This document shows positions 51,223-60,896 of a stretch of DNA of 64,000 nt, piece by piece. Both the position numbers and the translations under genes were made by a program. The notes under the pieces are model-generated. The model worked only from the letters and a program-made list of their open reading frames with translations, made no database searches and was not told the origin of the DNA. The stretch comes from UKL13-3 sp943369665 (GTDB lineage: Bacteria > Bacteroidota > Bacteroidia > UKL13-3). How positions within the stretch are numbered: position 1 is the first letter of the stretch; every line of letters begins with the position of its first letter. Location: NCBI GenBank assembly GCA_943369665.1, contig CALRNX020000012.1:1-64000 (forward strand), given 5' to 3'.

Positions 51223-53022
51223 ATGGTGCGAAAGTATTTTAAATTAATTGTTTTACTGCTACTTGTTGGGCAATTGTATGCCCAGCAACGTCCGATATAC
51301 TTGCACGTGAACTGGCCGGTGTCCAAAGAAGGAGCATTCGTTCAAAAGAATGTAAGCTATCAATCGTTTTGTGCCGACAGTGCTTTTTTGAATGCCGAGT
51401 TGTCTAAAATTTTGCTGGGTTGTTATAAATTATCTTTTGTTCAGGCACAGTTTACCTCTTTTCAGTCAATAGGGGATTCGATTATTGCCACCCTTGCATT
51501 GGGGAATGCATACAAGTGGATCGGTATCCGTGCAGGCAACGCTTCCGAAGATATTTTAAGTGGAGCAGGTTTTCGCAATGCCCAGTTCAACAACAAGCCT
51601 TTTAACCCGGATCAATTTTCCAAACGCGTTGAACGTTTATTGCAATACCTGGAAAACAATGGTTACCCGTTTGCCGAGGTCCGTTTGGATTCTGTGCAGG
51701 CCGATTCAATGTTTGTTTCCGCATCGTTAAACCTTACGTTAAACAACCTCATTGTTTTCGACACCCTTGATATAATCGGGGATGCCAAGATCAAAAAATG
51801 GTATTTGTACAAATATCTCGGACTAAAACCTGGAAGCAATTACAATGAGTCTTCCATTAAACAAGCCAATAGTCGCCTGAGCCAGTTACCCTTTTTAAAA
51901 ACAACCGGTGGTGCACGGGTATATTTTTTTGGAAACAAAGCAATGCCGATCCTCTCGTTGGATAACCGCAAATCGAGCAGTATTGATGGGGTAGTGGGCT
52001 TTGCACCCAATACGGTTCAAAACCCGGGAGCCAGTGAAAAGTTGCTGATCACGGGTGAAGCCAATCTTAAACTGCAGAATTTATTTGGAAGCGGAAAAAG
52101 CTTCGAATTGAACTATCGAAGTTTTTTGGGAAACTCTCAGGATTTAAAGATCAAGTTTATGTATCCCTACATTTTTAGGTCCAATATTGCATTCGATTAT
52201 GAGCTCAATTTGTTAAAACAAGATACCACCTACCTGGATATCCGGAATGAGATCGGCTTTCAATACCGTTTTGTGGGCAATGATTATTTTAAAGTGTATT
52301 ACAGCATTCAAAACACTTCTTTGATCACCATTGATACCAATGCAATTAAAGCAACCCGCAAGCTCCCGGCAGCGTCCGATATTACCAATAATACTTACGG
52401 TGCGGCTTTTCGCATCCAGCGCTTCGATTATTTTTTTAACCCCCGTAAAGGGTATACCGTAGATATGAATATGGGTTTTGGTGTGAAAGTGATCAACCGC
52501 AATCCTACCATTGAGGCCTTGCGCATATTGGATGTGAGTGGCGAAACATACGGCATTTACGATTCCATTCAATTAAGCTATTTCCAAACGCGTTTTCAGG
52601 GAATGGCCGAATATTATATTCCATTGTTTCAACGGGCAACAGTCAGGTTGCAGGCAATGGGCGGACATATAGCCTCCGAAAATTTATTTGTGAACGAGTT
52701 GTTCAGAATTGGTGGAATAAGAACCTTGAAAGGATTTGATGAACAGTCTATATTCGCGAGCTCCTACGCAATTGGTAATTTGGAGTTGAGGTATTTGTTA
52801 CAGGAAAATTCCAATGTACTTTTGTTTTGGAACGGGGCCTATTACCGCAATATGGTTTATAATCCGGTTGTAACGGATAAGCCATTCGGGTTTGGGGCAG
52901 GATTTAATTTTGAAACCAATACAGGAGTGTTTTCAATTTTTTATGCTGTGGGAAAAGAAAAAAATAACCCTGTGAATTTTAACCGGGCAAAAGTGCATTT
53001 TGGGTTTGTAAATTATTTTTAA
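51223..53022 (+). CDS. Omp85-family (BamA/TamA-like) outer-membrane protein
   Basis: This 599-residue protein has a signal peptide (LIVLLLLVGQLYA). POTRA-like segments are visible (about residues 135-220, e.g. RLLQYLENNGYPFAEVRLDS and KWYLYKYLGLKPGSNYNESSI), and the C-terminal ~350 residues form a beta-barrel with the family motif FRIGGIRTLKGFDEQSIF. Omp85 proteins insert or translocate outer-membrane proteins. It is shorter than BamA, so it is a TamA-like or lineage-specific paralogue. Confidence 0.85.
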   Translation: MVRKYFKLIVLLLLVGQLYAQQRPIYLHVNWPVSKEGAFVQKNVSYQSFCADSAFLNAELSKILLGCYKLSFVQAQFTSFQSIGDSIIATLALGNAYKWIGIRAGNASEDILSGAGFRNAQFNNKPFNPDQFSKRVERLLQYLENNGYPFAEVRLDSVQADSMFVSASLNLTLNNLIVFDTLDIIGDAKIKKWYLYKYLGLKPGSNYNESSIKQANSRLSQLPFLKTTGGARVYFFGNKAMPILSLDNRKSSSIDGVVGFAPNTVQNPGASEKLLITGEANLKLQNLFGSGKSFELNYRSFLGNSQDLKIKFMYPYIFRSNIAFDYELNLLKQDTTYLDIRNEIGFQYRFVGNDYFKVYYSIQNTSLITIDTNAIKATRKLPAASDITNNTYGAAFRIQRFDYFFNPRKGYTVDMNMGFGVKVINRNPTIEALRILDVSGETYGIYDSIQLSYFQTRFQGMAEYYIPLFQRATVRLQAMGGHIASENLFVNELFRIGGIRTLKGFDEQSIFASSYAIGNLELRYLLQENSNVLLFWNGAYYRNMVYNPVVTDKPFGFGAGFNFETNTGVFSIFYAVGKEKNNPVNFNRAKVHFGFVNYF

Positions 53023-53026
53023 GCAA

Positions 53027-54001
53027 TTGAAAAAAGGACTTTTATTCTTATGTGTATGGTTTGGAATATTGGGGATTCAAGCCCAAAATACTTCCACTGT
53101 AAACATGCAGCTGCCCGATAGTTTTTCATTTGCAGTGGATAGCAATGCCGTTGCCGATTCGTTGGCTGCTGATAGTTTGTACAGGCCTTATTTTCGCTCC
53201 AAAACATTTGGTTTGTTGGATAGCTTAAGGGGAGATTCCTCGCTGCGGGCCATCGTTAAGCCTTATCAGTTTATCACTTCTTCTTTTGTAACCAAAAGTC
53301 AGCATCGCAGGAATTTACCTACCGTCAAAGAAATAAAGGTAAGGGAACAAGCAAACGCACCCTGGAAGTTTTGGGTCATTATTTTCATCTTTGCTTATAT
53401 CGCTTTTGTACGCATCATCAATCCGAATAATTTCAGGGTGTTCATGTTATCCGTCTTTAACTTAAAGTTAAGTGATAAAATTTGGGAAGAGCAGCGTTCT
53501 GTTTTTGGGGTCGTTATTCTGCAGTTGTTTGCGATTTACCTTTTTATTGCCGCCATTTTTATCAATAACCAGTTAGAAGTCCGAAACATCCTGTTTGTAT
53601 CGGGCTATTTTGTACAGTTTGTATGTGTGTTTGCCGTGCTTATGGCAATCTATTTGTTCAAATTCCTGCTGCATACCTTGCTGGGATTATTGCTCAAAAT
53701 GAAAAAACTCGGGATCGGTTTTGTGTCCAATACCATCTCTATTAATAATTTTTTATCGCTCGTTATTTTCCCCCTGATCATATTTACGGTGTACTATCAT
53801 AATGCCTTATGGAGTTCAGTATTAGCACAAACCGTAGTTGCAGTATTTTTTATCAGTATTATTTACAGGGTTATCCGCATCACATTATTGAGTAACCGAT
53901 TCTTTAGTTTTCCTAGAATCTATTTATTTATTTATCTTTGTGCCCTGGAAGTTATGCCCTGGCTTGTAATTGTTAACTACTTAAAGAATCTTACAATTTG
54001 A
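53027..54001 (+). CDS. DUF4271 membrane protein
   Basis: This 324-residue protein starts at a TTG codon 5 bp after the Omp85 stop. A signal-like N-terminus and a spacer rich in Asp/Ser precede about seven membrane helices. The segment RIINPNNFRVFMLSVFNLKL and WEEQRS match the DUF4271 family, whose gene commonly precedes hemD in Bacteroidota. Function is unknown. Confidence 0.8.
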   Translation: MKKGLLFLCVWFGILGIQAQNTSTVNMQLPDSFSFAVDSNAVADSLAADSLYRPYFRSKTFGLLDSLRGDSSLRAIVKPYQFITSSFVTKSQHRRNLPTVKEIKVREQANAPWKFWVIIFIFAYIAFVRIINPNNFRVFMLSVFNLKLSDKIWEEQRSVFGVVILQLFAIYLFIAAIFINNQLEVRNILFVSGYFVQFVCVFAVLMAIYLFKFLLHTLLGLLLKMKKLGIGFVSNTISINNFLSLVIFPLIIFTVYYHNALWSSVLAQTVVAVFFISIIYRVIRITLLSNRFFSFPRIYLFIYLCALEVMPWLVIVNYLKNLTI

Positions 54002-54759
54002 AAAACGCTAAAATCAAAAGTATACTTATCTCACAACCTAAGCCAGAGAGTGATAAATCTCCCTATTTTGATCTTGCTAAAAAATATAGTTTAAAGGTTG
54101 ATTTCAGACCTTTTATAACTGTGTCCCCCGTTTTTTACAAAGAGTTTAAAGCACAAAAAGTAAACCTGCTCGACTTCACTGCCATTATATTGAACTCGCG
54201 TAATTCGGTAGATCATTTTTTTCGGTTGTGCACCGAAATGAAAATTGAGATGCCTCCCGAAACAAAGTATTTTTGTGTAAACGATAGTATTGCTAATTAC
54301 CTGGCAAAATATATCCAGGTTCGTAAACGCAAAGTGTTTACAGGAAAAGCCACTGAAGTAGAGTTGCTCAATGTGATCAAAAATCATCCGCTCGAAAAAT
54401 ACCTGTTCCCATGCAGCGATTGGCGTAAGCCCGATATTGAGAAGTTTATGAAGAAAAATAAATTTCACTTTAAAGAGGCGCTTATTTATAAAATAGTTTC
54501 ATCAGATCTGTCAGATCTGACACATGTTAACTACGATATCATTGTATTTTTTAGTCCGGCCGATATTCGTTCATTGTTCGAAAATTTCCCCGAATTCAAA
54601 CAGAACAACACACTCATCGCATCCTTCGGTGCCACTACATCCAAAGCGATAACAGAAGCCAAACTCACCGTAAACATTTCGGCACCGTCTGCTCAGTACC
54701 CGTCAATGAGCATGGCCCTCGATAAATTTATCGAAGCTCGTCACAAAGAAAAAAAGTAG
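53998..54759 (+). CDS. hemD: Uroporphyrinogen-III synthase family protein
   Basis: This 253-residue protein starts at a TTG overlapping the DUF4271 stop (TTGA). It shows the two-lobed HemD pattern: FTAIILNSRNSVDHFF in lobe 1, FPCSDWRKPDIEKFM, and DIIVFFSPADIRSLFENFP with SFGATTSKAITEA in lobe 2. The enzyme cyclises hydroxymethylbilane to uroporphyrinogen III for heme and related tetrapyrroles. Sequence is divergent, as usual for HemD. Confidence 0.85.
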   Translation: MKNAKIKSILISQPKPESDKSPYFDLAKKYSLKVDFRPFITVSPVFYKEFKAQKVNLLDFTAIILNSRNSVDHFFRLCTEMKIEMPPETKYFCVNDSIANYLAKYIQVRKRKVFTGKATEVELLNVIKNHPLEKYLFPCSDWRKPDIEKFMKKNKFHFKEALIYKIVSSDLSDLTHVNYDIIVFFSPADIRSLFENFPEFKQNNTLIASFGATTSKAITEAKLTVNISAPSAQYPSMSMALDKFIEARHKEKK

Positions 54760-54765
54760 CATCTA

Positions 54766-54795
54766 AGACATTTTCATGTCCTTTTTATTTTTGTT
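54766..54795 (+). terminator. Possible weak terminator after hemD
   Basis: GACAT TTTC ATGTC forms a short stem followed by CTTTTTATTTTTG. It sits between hemD and the porP/sprF-like gene, next to that gene's promoter. Confidence 0.4.
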
Positions 54796-54820
54796 AAGCA
54801 AAATTTTAGTTGTATAATTG
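54791..54820 (+). promoter_or_regulatory. Candidate promoter of the T9SS operon (upstream of porP/sprF)
   Basis: TTG (54791-54793), 19 bp, then TATAATTG (54813-54820), close to the Bacteroidota consensus TTG-N19-TAnnTTTG with one mismatch, 32 bp upstream of the ATG at 54853. Confidence 0.5.
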
Positions 54821-54852
54821 TTAAAACAATTGTTTTTTGTAGACCGAAATAC

Positions 54853-55827
54853 ATGAAAAAACTACTACTATTTTTGGCCCTTGTTAATCTTTCTGTTTGC
54901 CTCCGCGCACAACAGGATGCACAATACACTCAATTTTTTATGAATAAGCTTACGTTTAATCCTGGTTATGCCGGGAGCGAAGAGCGTATTTGTGCAACGG
55001 GGTTATACCGTTCGCAGTGGATTGGATTTGGAAGCAATGATGCAGGACTTTCTCCTACAACAATTGTTTTTAATATTCATTCGCCATTGGGTAAGGAGCA
55101 AAGATTTGGTGTAGGATTAAATGTAAAGAGAGATCAGTCCGGTTTCGAAGAGGTAATTAATCCGGTAGCTTCTATTTCTTACCGTTATCCTTTGAAAAAT
55201 GGACATACACTTGCCGCAGGATTAGGTGTTGGGTTCATGCAAAAATCACTTGCCGGAGATAAACTAAAACCTTTAGAAGCCAATGATCCTAAAATTCCGA
55301 ATGTGGCAGTTACAGGAAGTGCGTTGGATGTGGACTTTGGTTTGTATTACACCATGCCGAATATCTGGGTTCTAAATGATGCCTATGCAGGATTGTCGGC
55401 AACACATCTTACACAAGGAGATGTTGAGTATTCGTGGGCTGGTTATACCGTAAATAACCCAATGGCGATGCACTTTTATTTTATGACAGGTGCATCATAC
55501 TCCATAAGCCCCAACTTAGCAGTTGAACCTAATATTTTGGTAAAGTCTGATATTGCCAAAACATCAGCAGATTTTAATGCGATGGTGGTGTATAACCAAA
55601 GAATTAAAGGAGGATTGACATATCGTACTGCAGATGCTGTTTCAATTTTGGGTGGCTATCAGTTCTCTAACTTTTATGTGGGCTATTCATACGATTTAAC
55701 CACTAGCAATATTATCAGCTATAGTAGCGGTTCACATGAAATTGTGGTAAGGTATTGTTTCAAACCTAAGTTTAAGGTGAAAGACCCTAAACCGGTGAAT
55801 CCGAGGTTAACACCAAGATTTTTGTAA
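54853..55827 (+). CDS. PorP/SprF family T9SS outer-membrane protein
   Basis: This 324-residue protein has a signal peptide ending CLRAQ, followed by QDAQYTQFFMNKLTFNPGYAGSEE, the defining N-terminus of PorP/SprF proteins. The remainder forms a beta-barrel (e.g. GVGLNVKRDQSGFEEV, ILGGYQFSNFYVGYSYDLT). PorP-type proteins anchor adhesins or link the PorK/N ring to the outer membrane. It directly precedes gldKLMN, as porP precedes porKLMN in Porphyromonas. Confidence 0.93.
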   Translation: MKKLLLFLALVNLSVCLRAQQDAQYTQFFMNKLTFNPGYAGSEERICATGLYRSQWIGFGSNDAGLSPTTIVFNIHSPLGKEQRFGVGLNVKRDQSGFEEVINPVASISYRYPLKNGHTLAAGLGVGFMQKSLAGDKLKPLEANDPKIPNVAVTGSALDVDFGLYYTMPNIWVLNDAYAGLSATHLTQGDVEYSWAGYTVNNPMAMHFYFMTGASYSISPNLAVEPNILVKSDIAKTSADFNAMVVYNQRIKGGLTYRTADAVSILGGYQFSNFYVGYSYDLTTSNIISYSSGSHEIVVRYCFKPKFKVKDPKPVNPRLTPRFL

Positions 55828-55878
55828 CAATAATTAAGCAGCAGGCTCCGTTAATAAGACAGCTATTTTATTTAGGAC

Positions 55879-55908
55879 TTGCGTATTTTAAAAGATTTTA
55901 TAGATTTG
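55879..55908 (+). promoter_or_regulatory. Candidate promoter upstream of gldK
   Basis: TTG (55879-55881), exactly 19 bp, then TAGATTTG (55901-55908), a perfect fit to the Bacteroidota consensus, 30 bp before the gldK ATG. It suggests gldKLMN can be transcribed apart from porP. Confidence 0.65.
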
Positions 55909-55938
55909 CATTACTTAATCTAAGTATACCGTAACAAA

Positions 55939-57225
55939 ATGAAAACAATTCGTTTGATTTTATTCTTCTTAGTGGCGAGCGCTATCGTTGCATGTTCTAG
56001 TGGTGATAGAGGAGAGCTTACAGGCACACAAGGACGTCCGCAATGGTTTCACCCACAACCGTTCGGTACTGTTTATGTTCCAACTGGATCAATCCATATT
56101 GGTGCCAATGAGCAAGATATCCCAATGGCGCAAATCAGTCCCAACAAACAAGTATCCATTGTAGCATTTTACATGGATGAGACTGAAATAACCAATAACG
56201 AATACCGTCAGTTTGTTGATAATGTATTGGACTCAATGGTGCGTGAGCGTTTAGGAGAGCAAAATCCTGATATCTATTGGTATGTTGACGAAGAATCAGG
56301 TGAACACTTTTTGAACTATCAAGCTAAAATTAGTCCGGAAGATGTTGCCAGCAATGATGCAATCAAAGAACTTTACTACAACCAGGAAGAAACGTATTAC
56401 CGCACCAAACAGATCGATGTTCGTAAGTTGATCTATCGTTACGAAAATATAGATACCCGTTCGGCTGCGCGTTTACACCAAAAAGATGGTTATAAAGTAA
56501 ATCGTTCAAAATATAAATCAATCGAAGAGGTTGCGATCTATCCGGATACATTGGTATTTATGAGAGACTTCACGTATTCTTATAACGAGCCAATGACTCA
56601 GGTATACTTCTGGCATCCAAAATATGATGACTATCCTTTGGTAGGAATCAATTGGAACCAGGCAAAAGCTTTCTGTAAATGGAGAACAACCTACCTGAAT
56701 ACATTCTATTCGGAAATGGATGAGGCTACTGTAACCGATTTCCGTTTGCCAACCGAATATGAGTGGGAATATGCTGCACGTGGCGGTAGAGATCAAAGTA
56801 TGTACCCTTGGGGCGGTCCTTATGTTAAAAATGCAAAAGGTTGCTCATTGGCTAACTTCAAACCAATGCGTGGTGATTACATGCAAGATGGTGGTTTGTA
56901 TCCTGTAAGAGTTTCTTCTTATTTCCCTAACGATTTCGGATTGTATGATATGTCTGGAAACGTTGCTGAGTGGACTATTTCTGCTTACTCTGAATCTGCT
57001 AACTTGTTTACACACGATTTAAATCCTGACTACCAATATGACGCTAAGGCAGATGAGCCTGAAACATTAAAGCGTAAAACAACACGTGGTGGATCATGGA
57101 AAGACATTGCACATTTTATCAACTGCGGAAGCAGAACCTACGAGTACCAAGATAGTGCAAATGCTTACACCGGATTCCGTTGTGTAATGAGTTATATCGG
57201 TCGCTCAAGTAGAGACAAACAATAA
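55939..57225 (+). CDS. gldK: T9SS/gliding lipoprotein GldK (PorK)
   Basis: This 428-residue protein has a lipoprotein signal (LFFLVASAIVAC, Cys about residue 19). A formylglycine-generating-enzyme/sulfatase-modifying fold follows, with FYMDETEITNNEYRQFV, DFRLPTEYEWEYAARGG, MSGNVAEWT and TGFRCV. GldK forms the periplasmic ring with GldN at the outer membrane. A long insertion in the FGE fold (about residues 140-220) is typical of GldK rather than GldJ. Confidence 0.93.
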   Translation: MKTIRLILFFLVASAIVACSSGDRGELTGTQGRPQWFHPQPFGTVYVPTGSIHIGANEQDIPMAQISPNKQVSIVAFYMDETEITNNEYRQFVDNVLDSMVRERLGEQNPDIYWYVDEESGEHFLNYQAKISPEDVASNDAIKELYYNQEETYYRTKQIDVRKLIYRYENIDTRSAARLHQKDGYKVNRSKYKSIEEVAIYPDTLVFMRDFTYSYNEPMTQVYFWHPKYDDYPLVGINWNQAKAFCKWRTTYLNTFYSEMDEATVTDFRLPTEYEWEYAARGGRDQSMYPWGGPYVKNAKGCSLANFKPMRGDYMQDGGLYPVRVSSYFPNDFGLYDMSGNVAEWTISAYSESANLFTHDLNPDYQYDAKADEPETLKRKTTRGGSWKDIAHFINCGSRTYEYQDSANAYTGFRCVMSYIGRSSRDKQ

Positions 57226-57302
57226 AATCAATTGTCCTTTGGGCAGTTTTACATCATACTTCAATTTAACTAACAACAAACATTTAAAAATCTAACATTA
57301 AG

Positions 57303-58109
57303 ATGAAACAGAGCATTTTTGAAAGCAAAGGATTTAAAAACTTTATGGCAAAAGTTTATGGTATTGGCGCAGCAGTCGTAATTCTTGGAGCACTTTTCAA
57401 GATTAAGCACTGGCCAGGAGCCGATCCGATGTTGATTTTAGGTATGGGTACAGAGGTAATCATCTTTGTTATTTCTGCTTTCGAGCCACCCCACAAAGAA
57501 TACGATTGGTCATTGGTATACCCTGAATTTGCTGGTATTGAATCAGAATCATCTAACAAAAAAAATAAAGCTTCAGGAACTGTTTCTCAACAATTGGATA
57601 AAATGTTGGAAGAAGCTAAAGTTGGTCCTGAGTTGATCGGTAGTTTAGGTTCTGGTTTAAAATCACTAAGCGAAAATGTAGGTAACCTTAAAGATCTTTC
57701 TTCTGCTGCAGTAGCTACAGACGAGTATACTAAGAATGTACAAGTTGCTTCTAAATCTGTTTCAGGCTTAAATAGCTCATACAGCCAAGCTGTAGAAGCA
57801 ATGCAAGGAATGGTAAGTGCATCTGAAGGTTCAAAAGAATATGGTATTCAGGTTGAAAAAATGACCAAGAACTTAGCGTCATTGAACTCAGTTTATGAGT
57901 TGGAAATTGCTGAATCAAACAATCACTTAAAATCAATCAACGAGTTTGTTGGTAATTTATCTAAAGTGGTAAACAGCCTTGCTGATTCACAAAAAGAAGC
58001 TGATAATTTCAAAAACGAAATCGGTAAATTATCAGGTAACCTTACTGCATTAAACAATGTGTATGGTAATATGCTTGCTGCTATGAACGTAAACCGTGCA
58101 AGCAACTAA
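57303..58109 (+). CDS. gldL: T9SS/gliding motor protein GldL (PorL)
   Basis: This 268-residue protein has two N-terminal membrane helices, the first followed by FKIKHWPGADPM, the hallmark of GldL, and the second ILGMGTEVIIFVISAF with an in-membrane glutamate. The rest is a cytoplasmic coiled-coil-like helix-rich region. GldL and GldM form the proton-driven motor that powers T9SS secretion and gliding. Confidence 0.95.
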   Translation: MKQSIFESKGFKNFMAKVYGIGAAVVILGALFKIKHWPGADPMLILGMGTEVIIFVISAFEPPHKEYDWSLVYPEFAGIESESSNKKNKASGTVSQQLDKMLEEAKVGPELIGSLGSGLKSLSENVGNLKDLSSAAVATDEYTKNVQVASKSVSGLNSSYSQAVEAMQGMVSASEGSKEYGIQVEKMTKNLASLNSVYELEIAESNNHLKSINEFVGNLSKVVNSLADSQKEADNFKNEIGKLSGNLTALNNVYGNMLAAMNVNRASN

Positions 58110-58167
58110 GCAAACACGACATTAGTTTACATTTTTTTAACAACTCAAATATTAAAAGAAATATAAA

Positions 58168-59721
58168 ATGGCAGGAGGAAATATAAGTCCAAGGCAGAAG
58201 ATGATTAACATGATGTATCTCGTGTTAACAGCTATGCTTGCTTTGAACGTATCGGCTGAGATCTTAAAAGCATTCCACATGGTGGAAGTGAGTATGGATA
58301 AAGCGGGTGTGAATATTGATGAAAAAAACAAAGCAACACTCAAAGGGATTGAGATGTACAATCAAAAGAACCCTGGTGATGCAGTAGGAGCAGAAATTTA
58401 CAAAAAATCTGTTGAGGCTGCAAAAATTGCTGATGAAGGTTCTAAGTATGTTACGGAATTAAAAGAATTGCTGATTGCACAAGCAGATGGCCGTAAAGAA
58501 GGAATACCTGAAGAGGAATTGATGAGAGCAGATAATATCGAAATGCATGCTAACTATTTAATTGTAAAAGATGGCGGAGCAAACGGTGAAGCTTTACGTA
58601 AAAAAATAAATGAAACCCGCGATAAACTAATCGGTTTATTACCAAAAGATAAACAAGGTTTGGTAAAAAGTGACTTGAATACTGAAACAGAAAAAGGTTC
58701 AACTCAAACATGGCAATCAGAAATGTTTGAACATACGCCTTTAGCTGCGGTAGTTGCATTATTATCAAAAACCGTTAATGATATTAAAAACACAGAATCA
58801 CAAGTGTTGGATATTTTGAAAGCAGGTTTAACAGATGATATCGTGATCGTAGAAAACTTTGAAGCCAAAGTAATTCCGAATAACGGAACCTATATTACCT
58901 TGGGTAGCGAGTATTCTGCTGATATCTTCTTGGCAGCATCTACCCGTCAGGAAGCTGATATCAAAGTAGGTGGTGCAACTGTAAAAGTTGAAAATGGCGT
59001 TGGTAAATATACTGTTAACCCTTCTCGTGAAGGCGAGATTGAATACAGTGGTGTGATCACAACCAAGCGTTCAAACGGTAAAATTGAGACATATCCATTT
59101 AAATCAAGCTTTACAGCCTTAAAACCATTAGCGGTAATTTCGGCTACCAAAATGAATGTTGTATACATTGGTTTGGATAACCCGATCTCTGTTTCAGTTC
59201 CCGGATATTCAGCTAATCAGGTACAAGTAAGTTGTGGCCCCGGAGGAACTTTATCAAAAGGTCCGCAAGCTGGAACCTATTTGTTGAGGGTTACTGGAAG
59301 CAGCAGAGAAGTAGAAATATCAGCTTCGGTTAAAGACAGCAAAGGAGTAACTAAGAAAATGGGTATTCAAAATTACAGGGTACGTCCAATTCCTAAACCA
59401 ACTCCAATGTTAGGTTCTATTGAATCGAGTGGTCCGGTTTCTGCAGGTGTTGTAAAATCAGCAGGATTTGTATTTACAACCTTAAAAGATTTCGCATTCG
59501 AAGGTGTTAAGTTTACGCCAACAGAATACTATATCGTTTATCAACCGAAAAAGGGAGATGCAAGAGCAGAAAAAGGTACAGGTTCGGCAATTACTCCGGC
59601 AATCCGTTCTATATTAAATAATGTGAGAACAGGTGATCGTATTACCTTGGCACAAATTAAAGCTGTTGGTCCTGCCGGTCCGGTAATTATACCTTCAGCA
59701 TTAGCTATTGAAGTTAAGTAA
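58168..59721 (+). CDS. gldM: T9SS/gliding motor protein GldM (PorM)
   Basis: This 517-residue protein begins AGGNISPRQKMINMMYLVLTAMLALNVSAEIL, a single N-terminal membrane helix that inserts in the GldL pore, followed by a helical D1 domain and three beta-rich periplasmic domains. It transmits motor force to the GldK/N ring. It is located between gldL and gldN. Confidence 0.95.
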   Translation: MAGGNISPRQKMINMMYLVLTAMLALNVSAEILKAFHMVEVSMDKAGVNIDEKNKATLKGIEMYNQKNPGDAVGAEIYKKSVEAAKIADEGSKYVTELKELLIAQADGRKEGIPEEELMRADNIEMHANYLIVKDGGANGEALRKKINETRDKLIGLLPKDKQGLVKSDLNTETEKGSTQTWQSEMFEHTPLAAVVALLSKTVNDIKNTESQVLDILKAGLTDDIVIVENFEAKVIPNNGTYITLGSEYSADIFLAASTRQEADIKVGGATVKVENGVGKYTVNPSREGEIEYSGVITTKRSNGKIETYPFKSSFTALKPLAVISATKMNVVYIGLDNPISVSVPGYSANQVQVSCGPGGTLSKGPQAGTYLLRVTGSSREVEISASVKDSKGVTKKMGIQNYRVRPIPKPTPMLGSIESSGPVSAGVVKSAGFVFTTLKDFAFEGVKFTPTEYYIVYQPKKGDARAEKGTGSAITPAIRSILNNVRTGDRITLAQIKAVGPAGPVIIPSALAIEVK

Positions 59722-59728
59722 TCATTAT

Positions 59729-60580
59729 ATGAAAAAATTAATTTTAACCATCATCACTTCGTTAAGTTTACTGGGTGCTATACAAGCTCAGGGAGTTTAT
59801 GATGATTTTATTTACACACGTCAGGCGGTTCAGGAGCGTAAAGTGATACCTTGGCCTTATCTGCGCGAGGCAGATGTTTTTTGGGCAAAACGTATTACTC
59901 GGGTAATTGATGTACGTGAAAAACAAAACCAATGTATGCAATGGCCTAAAAATCCATTGAGCTTGGTATTGTACAATGCCGTAAGAGATGGAAAATTAAT
60001 TCCGTATAATGATGATTCACTCAGATCCGTAATGACAGTTGAAGAATTTCTTGCAAGAGGTTCCGATACAGATTACGTTGAAACAGCAATTGACCCTGAA
60101 GATCCTACATTAACCCGTATGGATACAATTGCCACTCCTTTCCGTCCTGAAGAAAAGATCAAAAAATACAGGGTATTGGAAGATTGGATCTTCGACAAAA
60201 AGGAATCGAGAATGTATGTACGTATCATTGCAATTGCTCCTCAATATAGCCCTAAAGTGGCAGGTATCGAATTGGGTGAACAAGATTTGTGTGTGTTGAA
60301 ATATCATAAATCGCCTGATGATGCAGATCAAAATGATTTGCGCGAAATCATGGTAGGAATGGAAGTATTTAACCGCCAAAATGATGCTGCCCGATTAACC
60401 TTTGATGATTGGTTTGAACAGCGATTGTTTAGCAGTTATATTATCAAGGAGTCTAATCAATACGATAATAAGATCAAAGAATACGAAGAATTTAAAGACA
60501 ATAAAGTCGCAGCCATGTTAGAGTCAGAAAGAATTAAAAATACACTTTTTGAAATGGAACATGATGTTTGGGAATACTAA
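59729..60580 (+). CDS. gldN: T9SS/gliding protein GldN (PorN)
   Basis: I start at ATG 59729 (KKLILTIITSLSLLG), which gives a proper signal peptide; an upstream in-frame ATG at 59708 overlaps gldM. The 283-residue protein contains TRQAVQERKVIPWPYLREADVFW and WKRI-like FWAKRITRVIDVREKQN, typical of GldN. It forms the periplasmic ring with GldK and contacts the GldM tip. Confidence 0.94.
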   Translation: MKKLILTIITSLSLLGAIQAQGVYDDFIYTRQAVQERKVIPWPYLREADVFWAKRITRVIDVREKQNQCMQWPKNPLSLVLYNAVRDGKLIPYNDDSLRSVMTVEEFLARGSDTDYVETAIDPEDPTLTRMDTIATPFRPEEKIKKYRVLEDWIFDKKESRMYVRIIAIAPQYSPKVAGIELGEQDLCVLKYHKSPDDADQNDLREIMVGMEVFNRQNDAARLTFDDWFEQRLFSSYIIKESNQYDNKIKEYEEFKDNKVAAMLESERIKNTLFEMEHDVWEY

Positions 60581-60597
60581 GTCTGATCATGAACTTA

Positions 60598-60638
60598 AAA
60601 GCCCCGCCCCGCATATTGCGAAGGCGGGGCTTTTTTTG
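60598..60638 (+). terminator. Rho-independent terminator after gldN
   Basis: GCCCCGCC and GGCGGGGC form an 8-bp GC stem with a 14-nt loop, followed by seven Ts. It ends the T9SS operon. Confidence 0.92.
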
Positions 60639-60847
60639 TATTGATAGGTTGTGGCAGGTTTTATTGTCATATGTTTTTATCTAACAACCAATGCTGATGG
60701 ATGTCGGTATACTGTAATATAATAACGGTTGATGTTTTAGATGGTATGGCCAAATAACAATTAAAGCACTTTGTTGGCCAACTTAACCGGCCAATTTCAT
60801 TAGCCGGATCAACACAAAATGGCATAAATATATATTTGGCAAAAGTA

Positions 60848-60877
60848 TTGACGCATTGCCGGCAAATATTATTTTTG
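60848..60877 (+). promoter_or_regulatory. Candidate clpP promoter
   Basis: TTG (60848-60850), exactly 19 bp, then TATTTTTG (60870-60877), a full match to the Bacteroidota consensus, 20 bp upstream of the clpP ATG. The preceding ~190 bp after the gldN terminator hold no gene; CCGG...CCGG near 60790-60805 is a possible small hairpin. Confidence 0.65.
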
Positions 60878-60896
60878 ACCTAAACACAAACACGAT